From: Bacillota bacterium
Lineage (GTDB): Bacteria; Bacillota; Clostridia; Lachnospirales; Lachnospiraceae
Length of the DNA stretch: 31,567 nt
Assembly (NCBI GenBank): GCA_023436225.1
Contig: JAEZKA010000067.1
Span: 1 to 31,567 of the forward strand
Reading direction: 5' to 3'
How positions within the stretch are numbered: the stretch's first letter is position 1; the number at the start of each line of letters is the position of its first letter. Position numbers and translations under genes: made by a program. The notes under the pieces were generated by a model that had not been told where the DNA came from, did not search any database, and worked only from the letters and a program-made list of their open reading frames with translations. Of this stretch, positions 7,606 through 15,600 are shown in pieces.

Positions 7606-10600
7606 GTTGAAAAACGAAATAAATAGTCTGACTAAGGGCGCTATTGAAAGCAAGGATATTCTTGATTATCTGGAGCATAGCTTTGGAGTAAAAAAATCAC
7701 ATAGCAGTAATCTGGAGGATAATGAGGTTCAGGTTGTCAAGAATCACTTTGTTCGCGGTGCCCAAATACCAGTTACTAAGCCTACAGGAGCTTCTGCGCC
7801 TGCTCGTTCTGCGGCACCGGCAGCACATAATCAAGTAGCAAATAGCCCGGTGGGACAGAGACCTACAGCATCAGGGAGCTCACGTCCAGTAACATCGGGA
7901 GAAAGACCGGTAGGACAGCAGGCAATGGCTAGACCGGTAGGGCAGGGACAGAAGCCTGATATTAGTCAACAACAAAATGGAATAAGACAGGGTCAGCCCA
8001 GTCAAATAGGAAGTGGGCAAAGACCCGCGCAGGATCAAGGTCGTCCCGATGTGCATACGCAATCAGTATCAACACAGACGGCTCATACAGGGCAACAGGG
8101 AGTTAGACCGGCAGGAGGACAAAGTGGAATGAATCAAGGACAGCAGGGATATCAGGGACAGGGAAGTGCTAGTCAGCATGGCAGCACAAGCCAGGGATAT
8201 CAGAGCTCTAGTAATACAGGAAGAACTGGTGATTATTCACAGGGGCAGAGAGTAGCAGCACAAGGAGCAAATGGGCAACAGGGACAGAGACCCCAAGGAG
8301 ATGGAAATAGACCTCAGGGAAGTGGCTATCAGGGTAACAGACCTCAGGGAAGTGGCTACCAAGGGAACAGACCCCAGGGCGATGGTAATAGACCTCAAGG
8401 AAGTGGCTATCAAGGGAACAGACCCCAAGGCGATGGAAACAGACCTCAAGGAGGAGGTTATCAAGGTAATAGACCTCAGGGAAGTGGCTATCAAGGCAAC
8501 AGACCCCAGGGTGATAGTAACAGACCTCAGGGAAGTGGTTATCAAGGTAATAGACCTCAGGGAAGCGGCTATCAAGGTAACAGACCTCAAGGTGAAGGCT
8601 ATCAACGCCAGCAAGCTGGCGATGGTAACAGACCTCAGGGAAGTGGTTATCAAGGTAACAGACCTCAGGGAAGTGGATACCAAGGTAACAGACCCCAAGG
8701 AGAAGGCTATCAAGGTAATAGACCGCAAGGAAGTGGATACCAAGGTAACAGACCCCAAGGAGAAGGCTATCAAGGTAACAGACCGCAAGGAAGTGGATAC
8801 CAAGGTAACAGACCCCAAGGCGAGGGCTATCAAGGTAACAGACCGCAAGGAAGTGGATACCAGGGTAGCAGACCTCAAGGAGAAGGTTATCAAGGCAATC
8901 GTTCCCAAGGCGGACCTCGTCCAGGCGGTGCAGGCGGCCAACAAGGTAGAGGTGGCTATGGCGGTCAGGGTGGATATTCAAGACCCAGTGGCGGCGGACA
9001 GAGACCGGGAGGCTTCGGCTCTCGTGGATTTGAAGATTCCGGCAAGGATGATGATGATAGGCCGAGCTACAACCGTGCACCCGGTAAGAAAGCGACTGGA
9101 AGACCCGGTGAACGTAAGACTTTTGATCAACAGATTTTAGATCAAAAGGTTGCTGAGAAAAACGATAACAGTAATAAGAGAAATAGAGATCGTATTAACA
9201 AGGAAAAGAGTTATAAGGATCGCGTAGTATCGGGACGCAACACGGATGGTGATGAGGAAATCAAGAAAATCCTTCCAAAGAAGGGGCAGTTCATTCAGCC
9301 TAAGCCGATACAGGTCGTGGAAGAAGAAATCAAGGTCATCAGTGTTCCCGAGGTATTAACCATTAAGGAATTGGCAGATAAGATGAAGAAGCCTTCTGCA
9401 GCATTGATTAAAAAACTATTCTTAGCAGGCAAGATTGTAACCTTGAATCAGGAAATCACCTTTGAAGAGGCAGAAGAAATCGCACTGGAATATGATATCA
9501 TTGCAGAGAAAGAAGTGAAGGTGAATGAGGTTGAGGAGCTTCTGAAGGAAGAGGAAGAAGATCCGAGCACTATGGTGAAACGTCCTCCGGTTGTGTGCGT
9601 TATGGGTCATGTTGATCACGGTAAGACGTCACTTCTGGATGCTATTCGTGAGACCAATGTTACTTCAAGAGAAGCGGGCGGAATTACTCAGCACATCGGT
9701 GCTTATGTAGTAGAGATCAATAATGAGAAGATTACCTTCCTTGATACTCCCGGACATGAGGCCTTCACCGCAATGCGTAAACGTGGTGCAAAGTCTACCG
9801 ATATCGCAATCTTAGTTGTAGCAGCAGATGATGGTGTTATGCCTCAGACTGTGGAAGCGATTAACCATGCGAAGGCAGCGGGTGTACAGATTATCGTAGC
9901 AATCAATAAAATAGATAAGCCCAGTGCAAATATAGAGCGCGTGAAGCAGGAACTTACCGAGTATGAATTAATTGCCGAGGATTGGGGTGGTGATACTATC
10001 TTTGTACCGGTATCTGCTCATACCAAGGAAGGTATTGCTCAATTACTTGAGATGATCCTTCTTACCGCTGAAATTGGTGAATTGAAAGCGAATCCTAACC
10101 GTAATGCAAGAGGTATTGTTATCGAAGCAGAGCTTGATAAGGGAAGAGGTCCTGTAGCGACAATTCTTGTACAGAAGGGTACTCTTCGTGTAGGTGATAA
10201 TGTTGCAGTTGGATCAGCCTTTGGTAAGGTTCGTGCCATGAACGATGATAAGGGAAGAAGAGTGAAGGAAGCTACTCCGTCTACACCTGTAGAGATTTTA
10301 GGCCTAAACGAAGTTCCTGATGCAGGAGAGACTTTACTTTCCACTACAAGTGAAAAAGAGGCAAGAGCAATTGCGGATGCATATCTTTCACAGAGTAAGG
10401 AAAGACTGCTTGCAGATACCAAAGCTAAATTATCACTTGATGGTCTGTTCTCACAGATTCAGGCAGGTAATATCAAGGAACTTAACCTGATTATTAAGGC
10501 TGACGTTCAGGGTTCCTTTGAAGCGATGAAGCAGAGTTTATTAAAGCTTAGCAATAAAGAGGTAGCGGTTCGAATCCTTCATGGTGGAGTTGGTGCCATC

Positions 10601-11080
10601 AATGAATCGGATGTTATTCTTGCAAGCACCTCCAATGCTATCATCATTGGTTTCAATGTAAAACCGGATAATGCGGCTAAGGAAACTGCTGATCGCGAAA
10701 AGGTTGACGTTAAGCTTTATCGAGTTATCTACAATGCAATTAACGATATCGAAGCAGCGATGAAGGGTATGCTAGATCCTGTATTTGAGGAGCGTATCAT
10801 CGGTCACGCCGATATTCGTATGACCTTCAAGGCATCAGGAGTTGGTACAATTGCAGGCTCCTATGTTATTGATGGTAAAATAGTCAGAGGAAGTAAAGCA
10901 CGAATCTATAGAGATAATACCCTGATCTACGATGGAATTTTAGCTTCTTTAAAGAGATTCCAGGATGATGTGAAAGAGGTAGCTACCGGTTATGAATGCG
11001 GCCTTGTATTCGAGAAGTTTAATGATGTCAAGGAAGGCGATAAGGTAGAAATCTATATTATGGCCGAGGTTCCTCGTTAG
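7583..11080 (+). CDS. infB: Translation initiation factor IF-2 with an unusually long repeat region
   Basis: IF2 is the GTPase that brings initiator tRNA to the 30S subunit and promotes subunit joining. At 1165 residues it is very long for a Firmicute. Residues 1-60 form an N-terminal helical domain (MAKMKIYELKNEI). Residues about 70-233 are Gln/Gly/Pro/Ser-rich. Residues 234-440 are a tandem decapeptide array. A second IF2_N helical domain contains LTIKELADKMKKPSAALIKK. The GTPase domain has the P-loop GHVDHGKT at 675-682, then DTPGHEAF and NKID, followed by beta-barrel and C-terminal domains ending IMAEVPR. GGAGG at 7570-7574 selects the ATG at 7583. The catalytic part looks intact. The repeat opens all frames locally, producing long spurious reading frames. 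Confidence 0.97.
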   Translation: MAKMKIYELKNEINSLTKGAIESKDILDYLEHSFGVKKSHSSNLEDNEVQVVKNHFVRGAQIPVTKPTGASAPARSAAPAAHNQVANSPVGQRPTASGSSRPVTSGERPVGQQAMARPVGQGQKPDISQQQNGIRQGQPSQIGSGQRPAQDQGRPDVHTQSVSTQTAHTGQQGVRPAGGQSGMNQGQQGYQGQGSASQHGSTSQGYQSSSNTGRTGDYSQGQRVAAQGANGQQGQRPQGDGNRPQGSGYQGNRPQGSGYQGNRPQGDGNRPQGSGYQGNRPQGDGNRPQGGGYQGNRPQGSGYQGNRPQGDSNRPQGSGYQGNRPQGSGYQGNRPQGEGYQRQQAGDGNRPQGSGYQGNRPQGSGYQGNRPQGEGYQGNRPQGSGYQGNRPQGEGYQGNRPQGSGYQGNRPQGEGYQGNRPQGSGYQGSRPQGEGYQGNRSQGGPRPGGAGGQQGRGGYGGQGGYSRPSGGGQRPGGFGSRGFEDSGKDDDDRPSYNRAPGKKATGRPGERKTFDQQILDQKVAEKNDNSNKRNRDRINKEKSYKDRVVSGRNTDGDEEIKKILPKKGQFIQPKPIQVVEEEIKVISVPEVLTIKELADKMKKPSAALIKKLFLAGKIVTLNQEITFEEAEEIALEYDIIAEKEVKVNEVEELLKEEEEDPSTMVKRPPVVCVMGHVDHGKTSLLDAIRETNVTSREAGGITQHIGAYVVEINNEKITFLDTPGHEAFTAMRKRGAKSTDIAILVVAADDGVMPQTVEAINHAKAAGVQIIVAINKIDKPSANIERVKQELTEYELIAEDWGGDTIFVPVSAHTKEGIAQLLEMILLTAEIGELKANPNRNARGIVIEAELDKGRGPVATILVQKGTLRVGDNVAVGSAFGKVRAMNDDKGRRVKEATPSTPVEILGLNEVPDAGETLLSTTSEKEARAIADAYLSQSKERLLADTKAKLSLDGLFSQIQAGNIKELNLIIKADVQGSFEAMKQSLLKLSNKEVAVRILHGGVGAINESDVILASTSNAIIIGFNVKPDNAAKETADREKVDVKLYRVIYNAINDIEAAMKGMLDPVFEERIIGHADIRMTFKASGVGTIAGSYVIDGKIVRGSKARIYRDNTLIYDGILASLKRFQDDVKEVATGYECGLVFEKFNDVKEGDKVEIYIMAEVPR
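8282..8904 (+). repeat. In-frame tandem repeat array in infB (GNRPQG[S/E]GYQ units)
   Basis: About 17 units ending in GYQ occur, mostly GNRPQGSGYQ or GNRPQGEGYQ, with inserted GDGNRPQ spacers in the first half. Units are 30 bases. From about 8671 on, S- and E-type units alternate, giving a 60-base higher-order repeat. Bases 8701-8760 and 8761-8820 differ at one synonymous site, while 8821-8880 differs from 8761-8820 at five, which points to recent expansion. One unit is broken by a 16-base palindrome at 8606-8621. Confidence 0.95.
8606..8621 (+). repeat. 16-base hairpin CGCCAGC-AA-GCTGGCG inside infB
   Basis: A perfect seven-pair stem with an AA loop interrupts the repeat array and encodes RQQAGD in frame in place of a regular unit. 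The same architecture (AGC-AA-GCT core, variable paired arms) occurs at 18012-18027 and 26009-26022. Confidence 0.6.
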
Positions 11081-11089
11081 GAGATTTTT

Positions 11090-11533
11090 ATGAGAAAAAA
11101 CAGTATTAAAAACACCAGAATTAACGGTGAAGTACAAAAGGTGCTGAGTACGTTGATCAGTAGGGAGATAAAGGATCCTAGGATTAATCCGATGACTAGT
11201 GTGGTTGCCGTAGAGGTGGCCCCTGATTTAAAGACAGCGAAGGTATACATCAGTGTACTTGGAGATGAAGAGTCTAAGGAAAATACTAAAAAAGGATTAA
11301 AGAGTGCCGCTTCCTTCATGAGAGGACAATTAGCTAAAACACTCAATTTGAGAAATACACCTGAGCTTACTTTTGTCATCGATAACTCCATTGAATATGG
11401 TGTAAATATATCCAGACTAATTGACGAAGTAAACAGTAAGAGCTCACATCATGATGAGGACCTCAAGGATGACAGTGATGATTATGATGATGAGGATGAG
11501 ACAGAAGATGATGCAGATGGAGAAGAAGAGTAA
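11090..11533 (+). CDS. rbfA: Ribosome-binding factor A with a long acidic tail
   Basis: RbfA binds the 30S subunit and aids late 16S rRNA maturation and cold adaptation. The KH-like core (residues about 1-115) shows RINGEVQKVLSTLISREIKD, the family motif DPRINPMTSVVAVEVAPDLK and the C-terminal PELTFVIDNSIEYGVNISRL. The 147-residue length exceeds the usual 115-125 because residues about 118-147 form a strongly acidic Asp/Glu tail with two His residues at its start. The start follows AGGAG in the infB stop region, and only 9 bases separate the genes, so translation is probably coupled. Confidence 0.95.
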   Translation: MRKNSIKNTRINGEVQKVLSTLISREIKDPRINPMTSVVAVEVAPDLKTAKVYISVLGDEESKENTKKGLKSAASFMRGQLAKTLNLRNTPELTFVIDNSIEYGVNISRLIDEVNSKSSHHDEDLKDDSDDYDDEDETEDDADGEEE

Positions 11534-11560
11534 AATTCTCTAAGAAGAGGACAATAGCCT

Positions 11561-12550
11561 ATGAATAAAATTAATGCAGAAGTAATTGGTGCTAAGAGAA
11601 TTGCGATTGCTGGGCATGTCAGACCGGACGGGGACTGTATCGGTTCCTGTACGGCTCTGTATCTGTACTTATGCCAGAATAAGAAGAAGCTGGGTCTGGA
11701 ACAGATAGATGTTTATCTTGAACCCTTTGGAAACGAATTTCGTATCCTATCCGGTGTTGAGGATATCAAGCATAACTATGATACCAAAATTTCTTATGAT
11801 ACCTTTATTTCATTGGATTGCGGTAGTGTAGACAGATTAGGTAATGCATTAACATTTTATAATACAGCTAAAAAAACAATTAACATTGACCACCACATAA
11901 GCAATCAGGGCTTTGCTTTGGTGAACCATGTGGTGGCCGATGCTTCCTCAACCTGTGAGGTTCTATTTACCCTGATGGAGGAAGAGGATATTAACAGGGA
12001 GATTGCATCTGCCCTATATGTCGGTATCATTCATGACACCGGTGTATTCAAGCATAGTAATACATCTGAGAAGACCATGAATGTTGCAGGTAAATTAATT
12101 AGTAAGGGAATTAACTTTTCTACGTTGATTGATGAGTCATTTTATGCTAAGACCTATATACAGAATCAGATTTTAGGCCGATGTCTTATGGAGAGTATGC
12201 TAGTATTAGGCGGTAAAGTGGTGTTTGCAGCATTAAGTCGGAAAATGCTGGATTTCTATGAAGCAACGACGGCAGACCTGGATGGTATTATCGATCAATT
12301 GCGTGTTACTAAGGGCGCTGAGGTTGCAATCTTCATCTATGAGACCTTACCACATGAATATAAGGTAAGTATGAGATCCAACGGCGAGGTAAATGTCAGT
12401 CAAATTGCAGTTTATTTTGGCGGAGGAGGACATATCAAAGCCGCTGGCTGCACGTTGCACGGTTCGGTACATGATGTGATTAATAATATTACTGCACATA
12501 TTGAAGTGCAATTGAAGGAAATAGAAAGCTCTAATAATCAGCTTTCATAA
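11561..12550 (+). CDS. nrnA: DHH-family oligoribonuclease / pAp phosphatase NrnA
   Basis: NrnA degrades short RNA oligomers and dephosphorylates 3'-phosphoadenosine 5'-phosphate (pAp). The 329-residue protein has the metal-binding DHH motifs: GHVRPDGDCIGS (residues 18-29, with H19, D23 and D25), LDCGS (D86) and DHH at 110-112. A further acidic site lies in GIIHDTGVFKHSN. The C-terminal DHHA1 domain carries GGGGHIKAAGC. It lies between rbfA and truB, the usual Firmicutes position. The start is ATG at 11561 with AGAGGA upstream. All key residues are present. Confidence 0.94.
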   Translation: MNKINAEVIGAKRIAIAGHVRPDGDCIGSCTALYLYLCQNKKKLGLEQIDVYLEPFGNEFRILSGVEDIKHNYDTKISYDTFISLDCGSVDRLGNALTFYNTAKKTINIDHHISNQGFALVNHVVADASSTCEVLFTLMEEEDINREIASALYVGIIHDTGVFKHSNTSEKTMNVAGKLISKGINFSTLIDESFYAKTYIQNQILGRCLMESMLVLGGKVVFAALSRKMLDFYEATTADLDGIIDQLRVTKGAEVAIFIYETLPHEYKVSMRSNGEVNVSQIAVYFGGGGHIKAAGCTLHGSVHDVINNITAHIEVQLKEIESSNNQLS

Positions 12551-12561
12551 GGAGTGCCATT

Positions 12562-13464
12562 TTGTTTGACGGGATCATAAATGTTTATAAAGAAAAAGGA
12601 TATACCTCTCATGATGTTGTAGCAAGGATGAGAGGTATCTTAAAAATGAAGAAAATCGGTCATACAGGGACTTTGGATCCTGAGGCGGAAGGAGTCTTGC
12701 CGGTATGCGTCGGTAAAGCGACCAAGCTGGTGGATCTGATTACGGATAAGGACAAAACCTATAGGGCTGTTTGTAAATTAGGGATAACCACGGACACGCA
12801 GGATATGACGGGTAAAGTGCTAAAGACTGCAGAGGTTGATATCAATTCAGCGGATCTGGAAAAGGTGATTAGCAGCTACATAGGTGAATACCTACAGCTT
12901 CCACCCATGTTTTCTGCTATTAAGGTGGATGGAAAGAAGCTATATGAGTTGGCCAGATTAGGGAAGGAAATAGAGCGTGAGAGACGTCCTGTTATCATCA
13001 GGAATATCAACCTTATTGACTATAATCCGAAAGACCAGGACTTCACGGTAGTTGTAGAATGTGGAAAAGGTACCTATATACGGACTCTGCTTCATGATAT
13101 TGGTGAGACTCTGGGGTGTGGAGCTGCGATGAAAAGTCTGCTGCGCACTGCAGTCGGTGCTTTTCGGGTAGAAGAAGCATTAAAGCTTTCCGAGATTGAG
13201 GAACTGGTTCGGGAGGACAAGCTGCAGCCTCATATTGTAACAATCGATGAGGTTTTTTCTCATTATCCTAAGCTTGTAGTAGCGAATGAATTTAATAAAT
13301 TGATCTATAATGGTAATATATTTAATTCGGAGCATGTACAATTACCGCCTCAGGAGACGGTGACGGATATGGTCCGTGTATATGATAGCGAGGAGCATTT
13401 TATAGGTTTATACACATACTTAAGTGAAGAGAAATTGTATAAGCCGGTAAAGATGTTCTTATAA
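12562..13464 (+). CDS. truB: tRNA pseudouridine-55 synthase TruB
   Basis: TruB converts U55 in the T-loop of tRNAs to pseudouridine. The 300-residue protein has the catalytic motif GHTGTLDPEAEGVLPVCVGK, with the nucleophilic Asp at residue 39. Also visible are YLQLPPMFSAIKVDGKKLYE and the late motif VECGKGTYIRTLLHDIGETL. A C-terminal region follows, as in Firmicutes. The start is TTG at 12562, preceded by AAGGAG, whose bases overlap the nrnA stop codon. The gap to nrnA is 11 bases, so the two are likely coupled. Confidence 0.96.
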   Translation: MFDGIINVYKEKGYTSHDVVARMRGILKMKKIGHTGTLDPEAEGVLPVCVGKATKLVDLITDKDKTYRAVCKLGITTDTQDMTGKVLKTAEVDINSADLEKVISSYIGEYLQLPPMFSAIKVDGKKLYELARLGKEIERERRPVIIRNINLIDYNPKDQDFTVVVECGKGTYIRTLLHDIGETLGCGAAMKSLLRTAVGAFRVEEALKLSEIEELVREDKLQPHIVTIDEVFSHYPKLVVANEFNKLIYNGNIFNSEHVQLPPQETVTDMVRVYDSEEHFIGLYTYLSEEKLYKPVKMFL

Positions 13465-13556
13465 CTCATAATTAAATGACGAGAGCTAGTGAGAATGGAG
13501 CTCGCATGATTATATGACGATGAACATGAGATGGTCTGCAAATCTTGGAGGATACT

Positions 13557-14477
13557 ATGGAATATGTAGCCGGAAATACAGATTTTATATATAAGAATAC
13601 AGCAATTACTCTTGGCAAGTTTGATGGTCTTCATCTAGGCCATATGGAATTGATCAACCGAGTGGTAGCTTTGAAGCAACGAGGCTTAACTGCCGTTATG
13701 TTCAGCTTTTTGATGCACCCTGGTAATCTTTTTTCTGATAAGGAATTTGAGCTTATTTATCCTGAAGAAGAGAAAGTAGCTAAGGTTAATCAGTCAGGTA
13801 TCGATGTGCTAATCTCTTATCCCTTTACAGAGAAGACTAGATCGATGGAGCCGGAGGATTTCATCAAGAATATTTTAGTTGGACAATTGGATGTGAAGGT
13901 AATTGTGGTAGGCAATGATTTTCGCTTTGGATATAAGGCTAAGGGAGATGTTGACTTACTGAAGCAATATGAGGAAGTCTATGGATATCAGGTAATTGCG
14001 ATTGAGAAAAGAACCTGGAAGAATGATGTGATTAGCAGCTCTGCTATTCGGAAAGCAATCAAGCAGGGAGATATCGAGGCAGCCAATGCAATGCTTGGCA
14101 CCCCTTTTACCCTTCGCGGAGAGGTTATGCATGGAAGACGGATTGGACGTACCATAGGTGTTCCAACCACGAATCTAATCCCCCCATCCTCAAAGCTGTT
14201 ACCGCCCTGCGGCGTCTATGTATCAAAAACGCTGATTGATGGTAGCTTACATGACGGTGTAACAAACATTGGATATAAACCAACGGTAGGGGAAGAGAAA
14301 TATATCGGAGCCGAGACCTATATCTTCGACTTTGATGGAGATCTGTATGGTGAGATAATTGAAGTTGAATTATTATACTATATGCGTCCCGAATTAAAAT
14401 TCGATTCCATAGAAGAGATGGTTGTCAAAATGAAGGAAGATGTTATTTTAGCTAAAAACTACCTAAAGAACATATAA
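13557..14477 (+). CDS. ribF: Bifunctional riboflavin kinase / FAD synthetase RibF
   Basis: RibF makes FMN from riboflavin and ATP, then FAD from FMN and ATP. The 306-residue protein has an N-terminal nucleotidyltransferase domain with TLGKFDGLHLGHMELINR (residues about 18-35), VVGNDFRFGYKAKGD and ISSSAIRKAIKQGDIEAA. The C-terminal kinase domain has FTLRGEVMHGRRIGRTIGVP followed by TTNL, then GVTNIGYKPTVGE. GGAGG at 13547-13551 selects ATG 13557 over the TTG at 13545. It lies 92 bases after truB and is probably the last gene of the operon. Confidence 0.95.
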   Translation: MEYVAGNTDFIYKNTAITLGKFDGLHLGHMELINRVVALKQRGLTAVMFSFLMHPGNLFSDKEFELIYPEEEKVAKVNQSGIDVLISYPFTEKTRSMEPEDFIKNILVGQLDVKVIVVGNDFRFGYKAKGDVDLLKQYEEVYGYQVIAIEKRTWKNDVISSSAIRKAIKQGDIEAANAMLGTPFTLRGEVMHGRRIGRTIGVPTTNLIPPSSKLLPPCGVYVSKTLIDGSLHDGVTNIGYKPTVGEEKYIGAETYIFDFDGDLYGEIIEVELLYYMRPELKFDSIEEMVVKMKEDVILAKNYLKNI

Positions 14478-14481
14478 ATGG

Positions 14482-14507
14482 AACTGGTGAGGTTATGATG
14501 AACCAGT
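14482..14507 (+). terminator. Weak terminator-like hairpin after ribF
   Basis: ACTGGT (14483-14488) pairs with ACCAGT (14502-14507), followed by a poorly T-rich tract. It may end or slow the nusA-infB operon transcript. Confidence 0.4.
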
Positions 14508-14532
14508 CATGCTCTTTATTGTTCATTGATTG

Positions 14533-14611
14533 ACGGACAGATTTCTGTTTCATCTGCTTATATAAGAACCTGGATGTTCTGCTTAAGCACACGAAGCAGG
14601 AGGCTGTCCGT
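14533..14611. repeat. Foldback (nested inverted repeat) element downstream of ribF
   Basis: Three nested stems are visible: ACGGACAG (14533-14540) with CTGTCCGT (14604-14611), TGCTTA with TAAGCA, and AGAAC with GTTCT around CTGGAT. No reading frame of note occurs in the 356-base spacer 14478-14833, which otherwise holds only the weak hairpin at 14482 and the promoter at 14754. It could be a small non-coding RNA or a MITE remnant. Confidence 0.5.
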
Positions 14612-14753
14612 TATTCTGTGTATGAGCTGTATGCTTCCTGCTCCTCATGGAGAAGTATTTACTATGTCCGGTCTCTTTTTTGAAGATAAAGTAATGAAAT
14701 ATTAAATATACAGGCTTTTTGATTATAAAATAATTAAAAAACTGGAAAAAGCT

Positions 14754-14781
14754 TTTACGAAGAAAAGATATATTGTATACT
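14754..14781 (+). promoter_or_regulatory. Promoter of the ABC exporter operon
   Basis: TTTACG (14754-14759) and TATACT (14776-14781) are 16 bases apart, about 53 bases before the ATPase gene. The -35 box is imperfect. Confidence 0.55.
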
Positions 14782-14833
14782 ATAGAAGATTTAGCGTAGC
14801 CTTTATTTAACAAAAGTTGACGGGGGTAGAAAA

Positions 14834-15598
14834 ATGTTACAAGTAAATCATGTTACAAAAAAATATGGGAAGTTGATAGCCAATGATCAGATTAGCTTTC
14901 ATATCAATCCTCAGGAGATATCCATCCTTCTAGGACCAAACGGTGCAGGTAAATCGACGATTATTAAATGCATTGCCGGGTTACTAAAGTTTGAAGGCAG
15001 TATATTAATTAACGGTAGCGAAAATAAATCGCTGCAGGCAAAGAGAGACTTGGGCTATATTCCCGAGATTCCAGCGTTATATGATATGCTTACCGTGTGG
15101 GAGCATATGGAGTTTATTGCCAGAGCTTATTCCTTGCAGAATTGGAAGGAACGAGCCGAAGATTTGCTTATCCGCTTTGAGCTTGACGATAAGAAGAAGA
15201 AACTGGGAAATGAATTATCCAAGGGTATGCAGCAAAAGGTCAGTATTTGCTGTGGTCTGTTACCAGGGCCCAAGGTAATTATGTTTGATGAACCTTTGGT
15301 TGGCTTGGATCCACATGCCATTAAGGAATTAAAAAAGCTGTTTATTGAGCTTCGAAATCAAGGAGCCTCCATCCTGATCAGTACCCATATGCTTGATAGT
15401 GTGGAGGAATTCTGGGATAGTACGAATATAATGATTAATGGTAAGATAGCAGCAAGAAGAACACGTAAGGAAATAGAAGGCTCCGGTGAAGATCTGGAAG
15501 CATTATTCTTTAAGATTACAGAAGGGGAAAAGTTAGAACAGAGAGCTGCTTCTCAGACAAAAATGAAAACAGACACTGAGACGAAAGGAGAGAGGTAA
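14834..15598 (+). CDS. ABC transporter ATP-binding protein (exporter type)
   Basis: This cytoplasmic ATPase of a two-gene ABC system is of the CcmA/EcsA-like class, often used for export of lipids, peptides or drugs. The 254-residue protein shows Walker A GPNGAGKS (about residues 34-41), the signature ELSKGMQQKVSI, Walker B KVIMFDEPLVGLDPH and the switch histidine in STHMLDSVEEF. The signature LSKGMQQK in place of LSGGQ is characteristic of this class. The C-terminal tail is charged (KLEQRAASQTKMKTDTETKG). The permease gene starts 2 bases after its stop codon. The substrate is unknown. Confidence 0.9.
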   Translation: MLQVNHVTKKYGKLIANDQISFHINPQEISILLGPNGAGKSTIIKCIAGLLKFEGSILINGSENKSLQAKRDLGYIPEIPALYDMLTVWEHMEFIARAYSLQNWKERAEDLLIRFELDDKKKKLGNELSKGMQQKVSICCGLLPGPKVIMFDEPLVGLDPHAIKELKKLFIELRNQGASILISTHMLDSVEEFWDSTNIMINGKIAARRTRKEIEGSGEDLEALFFKITEGEKLEQRAASQTKMKTDTETKGER

Positions 15599-15600
15599 GC

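Noticed and set aside
8282..8904. CRISPR-like periodic repeat
   Set aside because: The units are contiguous, in frame, lack unique spacers and encode a peptide repeat within IF2.
8208..9140. Frames of 235-290 codons on both strands across infB
   Set aside because: They arise because the 30-base repeat keeps all frames free of stops. The products are monotonous and infB is clearly the coding frame.
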